Source: DATGZX01 sp035296965
Lineage (GTDB): Bacteria; Planctomycetota; Planctomycetia; Gemmatales; Gemmataceae
Length of the DNA: 29,704 bases
Reading direction: 5' to 3'
Assembly: GCA_035296965.1 (NCBI GenBank)
Contig: DATGZX010000401.1
Span: 1 to 29,704, forward strand
The translations under genes were made by a program, and so were the position numbers. The notes under the pieces are model-generated. The model searched no databases, had not been told where the DNA came from, and saw only the letters and a program-made list of their open reading frames with translations. Position 1 is the stretch's first letter, and each line of letters opens with the position of its first letter. This document shows, one piece after another, positions 13,181 to 21,587 of the stretch.

Positions 13181-15817
13181 TTGCCCGTCGAAGCCAAGCC
13201 GCTATTTCGCCCTGATGCTCTTCGTACCAAACTGGCCGCCTTTGTGCTTCCGACCGCGGCGGCAACGGCCCGGCAGAAATTGACCAACTGGACCGACCTG
13301 CTTTCCACGAAGGCCGCGGAGAAGATGAAGGAGACCGAGCTGCTCGGCGACTTCATCCGCGATGTATTCGTCGATTTGCTCGGTTACGTCGGCCCCGCCT
13401 CGGGTTTGCCCCTTTACACGCTCAAGCGCGAATCGCTCGTGCAGGTCGATGGGAAATTCGCCGACGCCGCCCTCGGCCGGTTCCCACTGGCGGACGCCAA
13501 GGCGGATTTCGTCGTCGTCATCGAAGGTAAAGGCCCGCGCGATCCCCTGGACCGGCCGTTCGGCAGCCGCAAGCGCTCCGCCGTCGAGCAGGCCCTGCAA
13601 TACGCGGTCAATTTGGAAATCGACTGGTTCCTCGTCACCAACCTGCGCGAGATCCGGTTATTCCACAAGGGACATGACCTCTTCACCTACGAACGCTTCG
13701 AGACGGCAAAGCTTGCCAATGATGACGCCGCCCTGAAGCGTTTCACCTTTCTTCTTGGCGCGGAGCGGGTCGTTCCTGCCGCCGGCGGGACGCATCTCGA
13801 CGCGCTCCTGGCGGACTCACGCCGCATCGGCCGCAAGCTCACCAACGACTACTACAACGAATACGCAATCTTGCGCCGGCAGACATTCCATGAGCTGCGC
13901 CGCACCAATCCCGACGTGCCGCCCGCGGATCTCCTCATTGTCACGCAAAAGATCCTGGACCGCGTTCTCTTCATCGCCTTCAGCGAAGACCGCGGCTTGC
14001 TGCCGGCCAATTCCATCGCCAACGCTTTCCACCATGCCGATCCGTACAACCCGCGCCCCATCTGGGACAATTTCCGCGGTTTGTTTCGGGCGATCGATGA
14101 AGGCAACAAGGCTCTGGAGATTTCCAGGTACAACGGCGGGCTATTCGCTCGGGATGAACTTCTCGAACGTTTGAAAGTGCCGGACGTGCTTTGCCAGGGC
14201 TTCGACAAGCTGGCTGCCTACGAGTACGGAAAAGATGTCGACAATCCCCACGCGAAAATGATCGATGTCGAGATCCTGGGCCATATCTTCGAGCAATCGA
14301 TCAGCGACCTGGAAAAGCTGCACCAGCAAATCGCCGGCTCCGCGGAGGCCGAACCGGCGAAAGCAGCCCCCTCGAAACGAAAGAAGGAAGGCGCCTTCTA
14401 TACCCCCGCTTTTGTCACTCGCTACATTGTTGCCGAGACGTTGCAACCGATCTTTGCCGACCGGTTCGAGACGCTGCGCCAGCAATACGAGGACGAAGCG
14501 AAAACCGGCACGAAAAAGCTGTTCGCCGACCCCCGCGCCTACGATCTTCACGAACTGACCGGCCCGCAACGCAAGGCCCTGGCCGATTTCTGGAACGCCT
14601 GGCTCGATACGCTGGCCACGGTGCGCGTCGTCGATCCCGCGTGCGGCTCAGGCGCGTTCCTTCTCGAAGCGTTCGACCAAATGCACGTCCAGTACCAGCA
14701 AGCAATTGTCAGTTTCAGTGAGTTGAGAAATGAACCCCTCTTGACCGACGTGGATAGGCAAATCCTGCAAAGTAACCTGTTCGGCATGGACCTGAATCCC
14801 GAGGCGGTGGAAATCTGCCGGCTGAGTCTGTGGATCAAGACCGCACAAGTCGGCAAGGAGTTGACGAGCCTTGATGACAACGTCAAGCAAGGCAACAGCG
14901 TGGTAGCCGAACCGTCCCCGCTCGACGCTTGGCGGCAACGCTTCCCCGCGGTGATGGCCGAAGGCGGTTTCGACGTGGTAATCAGCAATCCGCCCTACGT
15001 CCGCCAGGAATGGATTGCCAAGGACAAGCCATTTTTCGAAAAGCATTACCGGGCTTACGACGGTGTGGCCGATCTGTACGTCTACTTCTACGAACTCGGC
15101 ATGAAGCTCTTGAAGCCCGGCGGCCGCCTCGGCTTCGTGGTCACCAACAAATGGATGCGCGCCGGCTACGGCGAACCACTCCGCAAGTTCTTCGGCCAAT
15201 CCGCCTGGGTGGAACAAGTGGTCGATTTCGGCCACGCCAAGCAGATTTTTCCTGATGCCGACGTGTTCCCGTCGATCCTCGTGGCCCGCAAGCCGACGAA
15301 CGTCCCGTCCCCCGCCTCGGTCCGCGTCTGCGCCATCCCACGTGAACAACTGCGGATCGATGATCTTTCAAGACAAATCAAGAGCGAAGGTTACGAGGTG
15401 CCGCGCGATCGCCTTCGTGCGGAGCCGTGGAGCTTGGAGCCGCCGGGCGCGACAACTTTGATGGAGAGGATCAAAGAGGGGGGCTTACCTTTGCGCGATT
15501 TCGCTGGCGTTCGGCCGCTACTGGGAATCAAGACCGCCCTTAACGAAGCCTTTCTGCTCGACGACGATACCAAAAAGCGATTAGTAAGTTTGGATCACAA
15601 CGCTGAGACTATTATCAAGCCCTATTTGCGCGGCCAGGACATCGACCGCTGGACCGCGAATTGGGCAGGATGCTGGATGATCGTCTTGAAATCAAGCAAC
15701 GATTTCACATGGCCTTGGTCAGGCCATGCAGAGAGCGCAGAAGCGATTTTCAAACGCAGCTATCCTTCTGTGTTCGATCATTTGAACGGCTTCCGCGAAG
15801 CAGCGATCAAGAGGTAG
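13181..15817 (+). CDS. Type IIG (Eco57I-like) restriction-modification enzyme, cut by in-frame amber stop
   Basis: The frame starts at TTG 13181 with AAAGGA 7-9 nt upstream and reads 878 codons to TAG at 15815-15817. The N-terminal nuclease part has a PD-(D/E)xK-type motif: Asp109, then Glu115-Gly-Lys117 in DFVVVIEGKG. A helical linker is followed by the N6-adenine methyltransferase domain: AFYTPAFVTRYIV, motif I DPACGSGAF (Asp485), LFGMDLNPEAVEICRLSLW, and motif IV NPPY (Asn603). Target-recognition sequence begins after ~720. Nuclease and methyltransferase in one chain is the type IIG layout, needing no separate subunits. After the TAG the same frame continues with family sequence to 16522, so the natural protein would be about 1113 residues. 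Without it the product lacks part of the target-recognition region. Confidence 0.92.
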   Translation: MPVEAKPLFRPDALRTKLAAFVLPTAAATARQKLTNWTDLLSTKAAEKMKETELLGDFIRDVFVDLLGYVGPASGLPLYTLKRESLVQVDGKFADAALGRFPLADAKADFVVVIEGKGPRDPLDRPFGSRKRSAVEQALQYAVNLEIDWFLVTNLREIRLFHKGHDLFTYERFETAKLANDDAALKRFTFLLGAERVVPAAGGTHLDALLADSRRIGRKLTNDYYNEYAILRRQTFHELRRTNPDVPPADLLIVTQKILDRVLFIAFSEDRGLLPANSIANAFHHADPYNPRPIWDNFRGLFRAIDEGNKALEISRYNGGLFARDELLERLKVPDVLCQGFDKLAAYEYGKDVDNPHAKMIDVEILGHIFEQSISDLEKLHQQIAGSAEAEPAKAAPSKRKKEGAFYTPAFVTRYIVAETLQPIFADRFETLRQQYEDEAKTGTKKLFADPRAYDLHELTGPQRKALADFWNAWLDTLATVRVVDPACGSGAFLLEAFDQMHVQYQQAIVSFSELRNEPLLTDVDRQILQSNLFGMDLNPEAVEICRLSLWIKTAQVGKELTSLDDNVKQGNSVVAEPSPLDAWRQRFPAVMAEGGFDVVISNPPYVRQEWIAKDKPFFEKHYRAYDGVADLYVYFYELGMKLLKPGGRLGFVVTNKWMRAGYGEPLRKFFGQSAWVEQVVDFGHAKQIFPDADVFPSILVARKPTNVPSPASVRVCAIPREQLRIDDLSRQIKSEGYEVPRDRLRAEPWSLEPPGATTLMERIKEGGLPLRDFAGVRPLLGIKTALNEAFLLDDDTKKRLVSLDHNAETIIKPYLRGQDIDRWTANWAGCWMIVLKSSNDFTWPWSGHAESAEAIFKRSYPSVFDHLNGFREAAIKR

Positions 15818-16522
15818 GACCAGGGCAAGTTTTGGTGGGAACTCCGAAGTTGCGCCTTTTGGGAATTGTTCAAGTCCCCCAAAATCTGGTTTCAACAAAT
15901 CCAATTCCATCCGTCGTACGCGCTCGATGCTGGAGAACTCTACGGAAATAACAAAACCACATTCCTTCCCTGTCAGGATCTCTTTCTATTAGCCGTGCTT
16001 AATTCACCCCTGATGTGGTGGTACAGCTTTCGGTTCCTCCCACATATGAAAGATGAGGCGCTGGCGCCGGTCAATTACAAGGTTGAAGAATTACCGATTG
16101 CTAAGCCGACAGACGATTCCCGCGGGAAAGTCGAAACGGATGTGCGCCGGCTCATCAACATCACGGCGGAACAGCAAGGCGGCCGCCGCGCGATTCTCGA
16201 TTGGCTGCGTCTGGAATTCGGCATCGACAAGCCATCGCAGAAGTTGCAGGACGTGGCCCGTCTCGACGCCGACGGGTTGGCCGCCGAGGTGAAAAAGGCC
16301 CGCGGCCGGTCGAAACCGCTGTCGGTGGGCGAGGTGAAGCGCTTGAAACAAGAGCACGCCGACAGCGTGGTCCTGCTGCAAGCCCTGGCTGACGAAACCC
16401 GCACGCTGGAGAGCCGCGTCTCCGACCTCGTCAACGCCGCCTACGGCCTGACCCCGGACGAAATTGCGCTGATGTGGCAAACGGCCCCGCCGCGGATGCC
16501 CATTCCACCGCCGGCGACTTGA
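15818..16522 (+). pseudogene. C-terminal part of the type IIG enzyme after the amber codon
   Basis: In the same frame as the gene before it, and with no frame change, this reads DQGKFWWELRSCAFWELFKS, then QIQFHPSYALDAGELYGNN, LLAVLNSPLMWWYSFRFLPH and MKDEALAPVNYKVEELPIA. These are standard C-terminal target-recognition elements of Eco57I-like enzymes, followed by a helical tail ending at TGA 16522. The stop sits where the family has Gln (KRQDQGKYWWELR), so TAG is a one-base change from CAG. A TTG at 15866 could start a separate ~218-residue peptide, but no ribosome-binding site supports it. A one-base sequencing error is an alternative. Confidence 0.85.
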
Positions 16523-16772
16523 TCTAAGTGACCACGGGCGACGTCCACAGGGACAAACCCGAAAATGGCTCCGCTTGCATCCAAATGGGGCCATTGTCGG
16601 TGAGCGAATGGCCATTCTGCTTGCACCTGCGACTCACTTGTAACGACGCAGGCGCTGCTTGTTTTGTTCGTTAGCTAGCGTTCTCATCGGCGCATCTGCT
16701 AGGGATTATGCGTTCCCAGATGCAGACCAAGGTGCTTTGACAGAAACCCGCTCGCCTGGCTTCCGGAAACTG
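16523..16772. other. Convergent intergenic region, small hairpin
   Basis: This lies between the type IIG gene (plus) and the membrane protein gene (minus). A 7-bp stem at 16589-16595/16607-16613 (GGCCATT and its complement, 11-nt loop) could help end one of the two transcripts. No gene is seen. Confidence 0.45.
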
Positions 16773-18620
16773 CTAATCATTGCACGTTTCGGTTTTCGAC
16801 ACGTCCAACCTTTCCAGGCTATAGAACGCAAGCTGGCGATCCGCGCTCTCGATGGGCTTGGCATTGGTCATTCGAGCCAGGACAGCTTCCAAAGGGCAAA
16901 TTCGGTCCGCATAACCGTCGCGATTGATGTAGACGCCGCTGAACCCGGCCTCCGCCAGGCGTTTCACCAGCACTTCTGGTGGGTTTGCCAGCACCCTTCG
17001 CTGCCAGAGATCTGTTTCACGGTCGATCATTGCCGCGTAACTCCAGCGCAGCGCCTTGGAGTGGAGGTAGCCGCGCAGATGATCGAAACCCTGCAGCGCC
17101 GTCGGCGCCGGGTTCGGAAAAGTGAGATAAGGCAATTGAAAGATCATCGCATGCGCAGGCACCGACTCCTCGATGGCAGCGATAAATTCTGCATCCGCCT
17201 GATACTGTTTCTTCACGGCTGCATACGGCGGGATCAGCCAGGAAGAGGTTTGATCGAGAACCCCAAGGGTTAGTAGCCCGGCCAGGAAAGCAAGGAAAGC
17301 CCACTGCCGGCGACCCGACGTGGCGTAGCGCCGCCTCAGCTTGTCGAGGAGCAGGCCCAGCGCCAGCAGGGCAAAGAAGCCGATGAAGATACTGATGCGA
17401 TTGTAGGCACGGATTTGCGAGCTGGCTGTAAATGCGATCAGCGAGCCAAAACCTCCAATGCTTGCGAGCAAGATCGCGCCGAGGACCAATGTGCTTAGCA
17501 TGTCCATCAGGTTGGGACGCCAAGGCCCCGGCCTCCGGTAGAAGAGCCGGGCCACCAGCAGCAGGAAACCGGCAGCGCCCACCAACCCCAGGGCGGAGCA
17601 GTTATTCTCGTTGACCAGCGGGGCGACCAAGTTATAGCGGTGCTGGTATCGCCGTAGAAAATGCAGCCGATGTCCCTCGATAGGCAAAAGGAGCTGCACG
17701 ATCTTCATGCCGAACGTCTCGGCTTCGCCCGGCGAACGCTTCAGGGCCTCATTTCGCCCGTGCTTCCATTGGTAGCAAAGGGAAGGAGTGAGGTTCGCAG
17801 CGGTGACAAGACCAATCGTGGCCGCCAGGCCAAGGTTACGGCAGAGAGGATAAAGCCGTTTCTTGTACAAGGAAGACGAGAAACCGGTGAGCAGCAAGAA
17901 AAAGCAGGTAAAAAAGGCGTAATAGATTTGGCAGCAACCAATGATGATGCACAGTGCCAGGCTGGCGATTGGCCGGGAGCACCGCAGACTCACTTTCAGC
18001 CGGCATCGGGCAGTGTCCCAGCAAAGAAACAAGGGAGCGTCTTGCCACGACCAGAGAACGAGCAGGACCATGAACGGAACGGTGAAATACGCGGCCAGGA
18101 AGAGGTGCGGTTCGCCCCGATAGAGGTGATACGGCAAAAAGGCATAAAGGAGCGCCATGACCAGCGCCGGCGCATAGGACAGGCGAAGGCTGCGCAACAC
18201 GAAGAGCGCCGCTAAGGCGACCAAAGGGAAGCCGGCCAAATAGAAAACATTCATTACTACCGCGCTGTCAGGCAAGGCCAGCGCGAGAAGCTTGATGAAG
18301 AGAAACAGGAAACTGGCGGAGACTTCGGCGGGATAGTCTTCGAATTCCAAAGACCCCGGCATGCCCAGGCAATGGTTATGCCAGTACCAGGGATTATCGA
18401 TGCCGGTCCTGATCATCATCTGGGCCAGCAGTGCGTCGTCCGAGTATCGAAAGGGGATGGTCAGATCCGCCTCCCACAGTCTCATCACCCAGACAAGAAT
18501 AAGCAGACTGAGTGCGGCCGCGCAGCCGTATTCGGCGACCAGGCGCGCGCTGCGGTGAGAAATCGAAACCGGCAGAAAAGAAGGTTTTAAGAAAGTACCG
18601 AGTTTGGCTAGACCCTGCAT
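16773..18620 (-). CDS. Multi-pass membrane protein, GT-C glycosyltransferase-like
   Basis: From ATG 18620 (AGGAAAGG 8 nt upstream) the product is about 615 residues; the frame is open to TTG 18689, but the later start has the better ribosome-binding site. About ten to twelve hydrophobic helices are visible, for example AAALSLLILVWVMRLW, MNVFYLAGFPLVALAALFVL, ALCIIIGCCQIYYAFFTCFF, LGLVGAAGFLLLVARLF and ISIFIGFFALLALGLLL. An acidic first loop (YSDDALLAQMMI) and a ~150-residue soluble C-terminal domain follow. This layout matches GT-C-fold integral membrane glycosyltransferases (PMT/ArnT or YfhO-like), which move sugars from lipid carriers on the outer face. The donor and acceptor cannot be deduced, and a transferase function is inference from layout. 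Confidence 0.8.
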   Translation of the reverse strand: MQGLAKLGTFLKPSFLPVSISHRSARLVAEYGCAAALSLLILVWVMRLWEADLTIPFRYSDDALLAQMMIRTGIDNPWYWHNHCLGMPGSLEFEDYPAEVSASFLFLFIKLLALALPDSAVVMNVFYLAGFPLVALAALFVLRSLRLSYAPALVMALLYAFLPYHLYRGEPHLFLAAYFTVPFMVLLVLWSWQDAPLFLCWDTARCRLKVSLRCSRPIASLALCIIIGCCQIYYAFFTCFFLLLTGFSSSLYKKRLYPLCRNLGLAATIGLVTAANLTPSLCYQWKHGRNEALKRSPGEAETFGMKIVQLLLPIEGHRLHFLRRYQHRYNLVAPLVNENNCSALGLVGAAGFLLLVARLFYRRPGPWRPNLMDMLSTLVLGAILLASIGGFGSLIAFTASSQIRAYNRISIFIGFFALLALGLLLDKLRRRYATSGRRQWAFLAFLAGLLTLGVLDQTSSWLIPPYAAVKKQYQADAEFIAAIEESVPAHAMIFQLPYLTFPNPAPTALQGFDHLRGYLHSKALRWSYAAMIDRETDLWQRRVLANPPEVLVKRLAEAGFSGVYINRDGYADRICPLEAVLARMTNAKPIESADRQLAFYSLERLDVSKTETCND

Positions 18621-18989
18621 CAGGCGGTCCTTTCCTGCAACGGAGAGGTCCAGGCTGGGGGTTATCGCCAAGCGGGGATGACTTGTCAAGAGAGATCCTA
18701 TGTAAGGATGGGATAAGCTTCATGTCGTGCCCCAACGTCGGAGGTCTTGTCACGGGCTGCTCGGCATGTTTTCGCGGCCCCTCGTCTAGCTTTTGCCACT
18801 GAGAACGCCTGAATGGCCGTGAAAACATGGCACCCAGCGCAGATCGGCCTAGCACTCTACTCTGACGCCAGCAGCATGGTTTTATCCAATTCCACGGAAA
18901 ACTAGAATATACTCGAACAACTGGCTCTGCGGCCGGGTGCCTTGCCTCTCTTGAGTCTGAAGACTCGATACATGTTTGGGAAGAATTAG
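18621..18989. other. Intergenic region between divergent genes, imperfect inverted repeat
   Basis: About 370 bases without a gene. Bases 18765-18779 and 18815-18829 are inverted copies of 15 bases with one mismatch (CATGTTTTCGCGGCC), 35 nt apart. A TATACT at 18908-18913 could be a -10 box for the plus-strand gene at 18990, but no good -35 lies 17 nt before it. Confidence 0.5.
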
Positions 18990-19697
18990 ATGAAAACTTC
19001 CTGGCTTGCCTGGCTGACAATTCTGGCCGCACTTTTAGTGTTAGCCTGCTGGATCCAGAATCAGGGGCTCCGCGTGAGAGTCACGAATAAGGGCCCCAGT
19101 CAATTGCATAGCGTGGTAGTGCTGGTAACAGGCCAGTCCTATGCCCTCGGGGACATCGCAAGCAACTCCTCGAAGGCCGTGCGAGTCGATCCAACCTCCA
19201 AGTCGCACGTCGAAATCGAGTTTCGCGATGCTAACGGTGGCCCTGTGAAGCTTAACGCCGGCGGCTACTTTAACGCATCCTGGACTGGCACTTACAGCAT
19301 AGAGGTGGCAGGTGATAACCTCTTAAATGTGACCGACGATATGCATCTTCCAGGACTCGTGGTGGAGACTCTAGGTGTGATAAGCGTCGTGATCGCATGT
19401 GGGGCTGGGGTCGCCTTGGGCTTCTATCTCGTATGGAGCAGCCTGGGTCGATGGCAAGGAGCAAAACTTGCAATGACGATTGGCGGCGTCATCACGGTCT
19501 TGGGAAGCCTGATGAGTGGGTTTATGATTGGAGCCTGGGGTGAGCAATTACTCGGGGCTCCTGTCGGTCTGTTTTTAGGTTGCCTCGTCGCTGCGCTGGT
19601 GCTAAATGGGGCGATGGCAGGAGTCGGGGCATTCATCGCGAGAGGTAATCGCCGGGTGGCACGCAACACGAGCTTGGTGCCAGAGCGCGAACGCTGA
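18990..19697 (+). CDS. Small membrane protein of unknown function
   Basis: The product is 235 residues with GGGAAGAA shortly before the ATG. The N-terminus has one hydrophobic segment (LAWLTILAALLVLACW) acting as an anchor. Residues ~25-110 form a polar beta-rich domain (LRVRVTNKGPSQLHSVVVLV, VEIEFRDANGGPVKLNAGGY, GTYSIEVAGDN) that would lie outside the cytoplasm. Three more membrane segments follow (~126-150, ~160-182, ~185-215). I recognise no family; a similar beta domain (vxVxNxGxxxlxxVvvxVtG) occurs in planctomycete proteins of unknown function. The first and the other hydrophobic segments could belong to separate functions. It lies between the membrane protein and the TIGR04255 cassette, on the opposite strand to both. 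Confidence 0.7.
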   Translation: MKTSWLAWLTILAALLVLACWIQNQGLRVRVTNKGPSQLHSVVVLVTGQSYALGDIASNSSKAVRVDPTSKSHVEIEFRDANGGPVKLNAGGYFNASWTGTYSIEVAGDNLLNVTDDMHLPGLVVETLGVISVVIACGAGVALGFYLVWSSLGRWQGAKLAMTIGGVITVLGSLMSGFMIGAWGEQLLGAPVGLFLGCLVAALVLNGAMAGVGAFIARGNRRVARNTSLVPERER

Positions 19698-19814
19698 GTT
19701 AGGGCGCGGCCAGCTGCTTAAGTTTCTTGCATCAAATGCCCTCCAGAAACGTTGTTGCCTTCGCGACGAATGCATCGATCAGCGCCTGATCATGGCAAGG
19801 GTCTTGGTGCAGGT

Positions 19815-20334
19815 TTACTTGAACTCGGGTATGTTCGACGGCAACCCCACGCGCATGAAAAACCGCGCCAGGGTCTGCGAGAAGTGTTCCAGGAATGGAG
19901 AGCGCAAACGCCATCGAGGGCCGAGTTCTCCGGCCCGCTGAGTGAGATAGCCGAACGGCAGACTGTAGATCTCCCGGAAATCCACGACGAGCGCATCCCG
20001 GTTGTTGGCCGGATCGTCTGGGGAGGCAAGGAGGTGCAATCCTTCCACTCGACCCTTAAGCACGTCGTTCCATCGGCCCTTCTTCGCGAAGCCAGAGTTT
20101 ACCTTCTCAAAATCCACGATGGGATGGATCGGACTGGTCGCTACAAGGCGAACCTTGCCCTGCTCGAGGTCGCAGCTTTGGGTGATGACGATCAGGTCGT
20201 CTTCGTGTGCGGGCACAAGGTGAGTCTGGCCGTCGGGTGCGAAACCGGGGCTGAATTCCGGAACGAGGCACTTATGGAGGAGGTCCCCCCTGCCGGAGCG
20301 ATGCGTCGGTTATTTGTATCCAGAAGGACTCCAT
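19815..20334 (-). CDS. Third gene of TIGR04255 cassette, frameshifted in a G6 run
   Basis: The gene begins at ATG 20334, which shares its A with the TAA of the preceding gene (TAATG). It reads MESFWIQITDASLRQGG and stops early in that frame. Removing one G from the run at 20285-20290 joins it to a long frame: RQGDLLHKCLVPEFSPGFAP, then LIVITQSCDLEQGKVRLVAT, then LPFGYLTQRAGELGPRWRLR, ending FFMRVGLPSNIPEFK at 19815 (about 173 residues). A stand-alone product could start at GTG 20216 (133 residues). The L-I-V-I-T-Q-S-C-D-L core recurs in short bacterial proteins of unknown function. It has no recognised domain. The break could be a real mutation, slippage-controlled expression, or a one-base assembly error. 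Confidence 0.75.
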
Positions 20335-20615
20335 TACTCATCATCGTCGTCTAGTGGGTAAGTCAAAGGCTGGCCGCGTCCCAGGTGCTGGTATCGCACC
20401 TTCACGGTGAAGGATTGTCTAGGAGCAATCGCGTCGTAGGAGGACCCCTCGCCACTGAGGCTGCTGCTAAGAAGGTACTCGATGCGTTCGTTCCAGTGCC
20501 GGATGACGTGCTCGGTTGCCTGGCGGATTTTCTGGCCTTCGGGCCCTTCCCCCTCCGGGCTGACGATGCGGATCGCAAGGGCAGATTTCGGCGGGGAGAG
20601 TACAAGCGTGGCCAT
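20334..20615 (-). CDS. Second gene of TIGR04255 cassette, unknown function (~93 aa)
   Basis: From ATG 20615, which overlaps the TAA of the TIGR04255 gene by one base (TAATG), the product is 93 residues; a longer frame to 20702 runs inside the upstream gene and is rejected. The sequence MATLVLSPPKSALAIRIVSP followed by GQKIRQATEHVIRHWNERIE and a beta-like, basic C-terminal part (QSFTVKVRYQHLGRGQPLTY) ends in an acidic tail, PLDDDDE. No family is recognised. Its stop codon in turn overlaps the next start by one base, so all three products are translationally coupled and likely made in fixed ratio, as expected for partners. Confidence 0.75.
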   Translation of the reverse strand: MATLVLSPPKSALAIRIVSPEGEGPEGQKIRQATEHVIRHWNERIEYLLSSSLSGEGSSYDAIAPRQSFTVKVRYQHLGRGQPLTYPLDDDDE

Positions 20616-21316
20616 TAGCGGATAAGCTCCCGTGCTTGGTCGGTGATGCAGGCTTCGAAGATCGCGTTTCTGCGCACCCGAAGGTCGTCGAAGAGTTGCC
20701 ACAGGTGGTCTTCTTCTTCAGGGATATCTTCGATGCGGTAGAGATCAAAGTCTAGAATAACTCCAACAGATCCAGGCTCGGTAGACCCGACGATGGTTTC
20801 GCTCAAGAGGAGCACGCTCTTGATGTCCAGGTGCGGGATCGTTAGCTGCATGAAAAAGCCCGCCAATGCCTGGGGCAAGTCTGGCGATACTTCCGGCGCC
20901 GTCCGGAAATAATCCTTTAAATCCTTCACGGGAAGCGGGAGATCGAAGCGATTGATGTAACGAACGGCCACGCGGGTCACGCGCGCGGGTTTGGCGACTC
21001 TGCGGTAGAGATTCCAGAGACGACGCGCCTCATCACGTAGCTGTTGCCACGATTCATACGGGGGCAGGCGGCTCATACTGAATCCGCCCAGCAATGCCTG
21101 AAACACCTGTCGATGGTCGGCACTGGTGAAGACGAACCCGGCAGGATTGGTCTGATCACCTGCGAGACGCCTTTCTTGCCTGTAAGGATACGCTTCTTCC
21201 TGCCCCGCATGACAGCGGGCAAGATCAGAAACGGCTGTGCCTTCGGGCAACTCGACCTGAAGATCGATGACCGCCTCGGTAATAGGAGCTCTGGAATAGC
21301 GCCCGCCGGTCTTCAT
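20615..21316 (-). CDS. TIGR04255 family protein
   Basis: The product is 233 residues. MKTGGRYSRAPITEAVIDLQ near the N-terminus, FVFTSADHRQVFQALLGGFS, RVTRVAVRYINRFDLPLPVK in the middle, and a C-terminal IFEACITDQARELIR are the signatures of the sporadically distributed TIGR04255 family, whose function is not known to me. It leads a three-gene minus-strand unit, coupled by TAATG overlaps to the next two genes. A TAAGAT hexamer lies 6 nt upstream of the ATG (21323-21328), the same spacing as the -10 of the DUF433 gene, but without a convincing -35, so a leaderless start is possible rather than shown. Patchy distribution plus tight coupling suggests an accessory or defence-type system. Confidence 0.85.
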   Translation of the reverse strand: MKTGGRYSRAPITEAVIDLQVELPEGTAVSDLARCHAGQEEAYPYRQERRLAGDQTNPAGFVFTSADHRQVFQALLGGFSMSRLPPYESWQQLRDEARRLWNLYRRVAKPARVTRVAVRYINRFDLPLPVKDLKDYFRTAPEVSPDLPQALAGFFMQLTIPHLDIKSVLLLSETIVGSTEPGSVGVILDFDLYRIEDIPEEEDHLWQLFDDLRVRRNAIFEACITDQARELIR

Positions 21317-21587
21317 GGTCTGATCTTATCAAGGGGCAAAATGCTGTGCTAGGCAAAGAGTCTTGCAAAGATGGAGACAGAACAGCACTCGGCGAAATGG
21401 CAATAAGCTTGTTCGCTGGTCGGGGAAGCCGTCGGCAAACAAAGATCGGCGGATGACGTCATGAATCCGGATTTGAAAAATGAGATTTTGAAGCAGAGGA
21501 CGGATGGGAGCGGAACGCTGGCGCGTCAATGTCTCTGTTCGCGATAGCGATCGGACGAAACTATCGGGAGCCCGCGAATCCACCCGC

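Noticed and set aside
15815..15817. Amber codon read as pyrrolysine or a programmed recoding signal
   Set aside because: No Pyl machinery is in the window and family members have Gln here, so a nonsense change or error is the simpler reading.
16659..17273. 204-codon plus-strand frame near the membrane protein end
   Set aside because: It lies antisense to the soluble C-terminal domain of the 16773-18620 gene and has no recognisable features.
19732..19914. 60-codon minus-strand frame downstream of the third cassette gene
   Set aside because: It overlaps the cassette gene in another frame and shows no ribosome-binding site or family signature.
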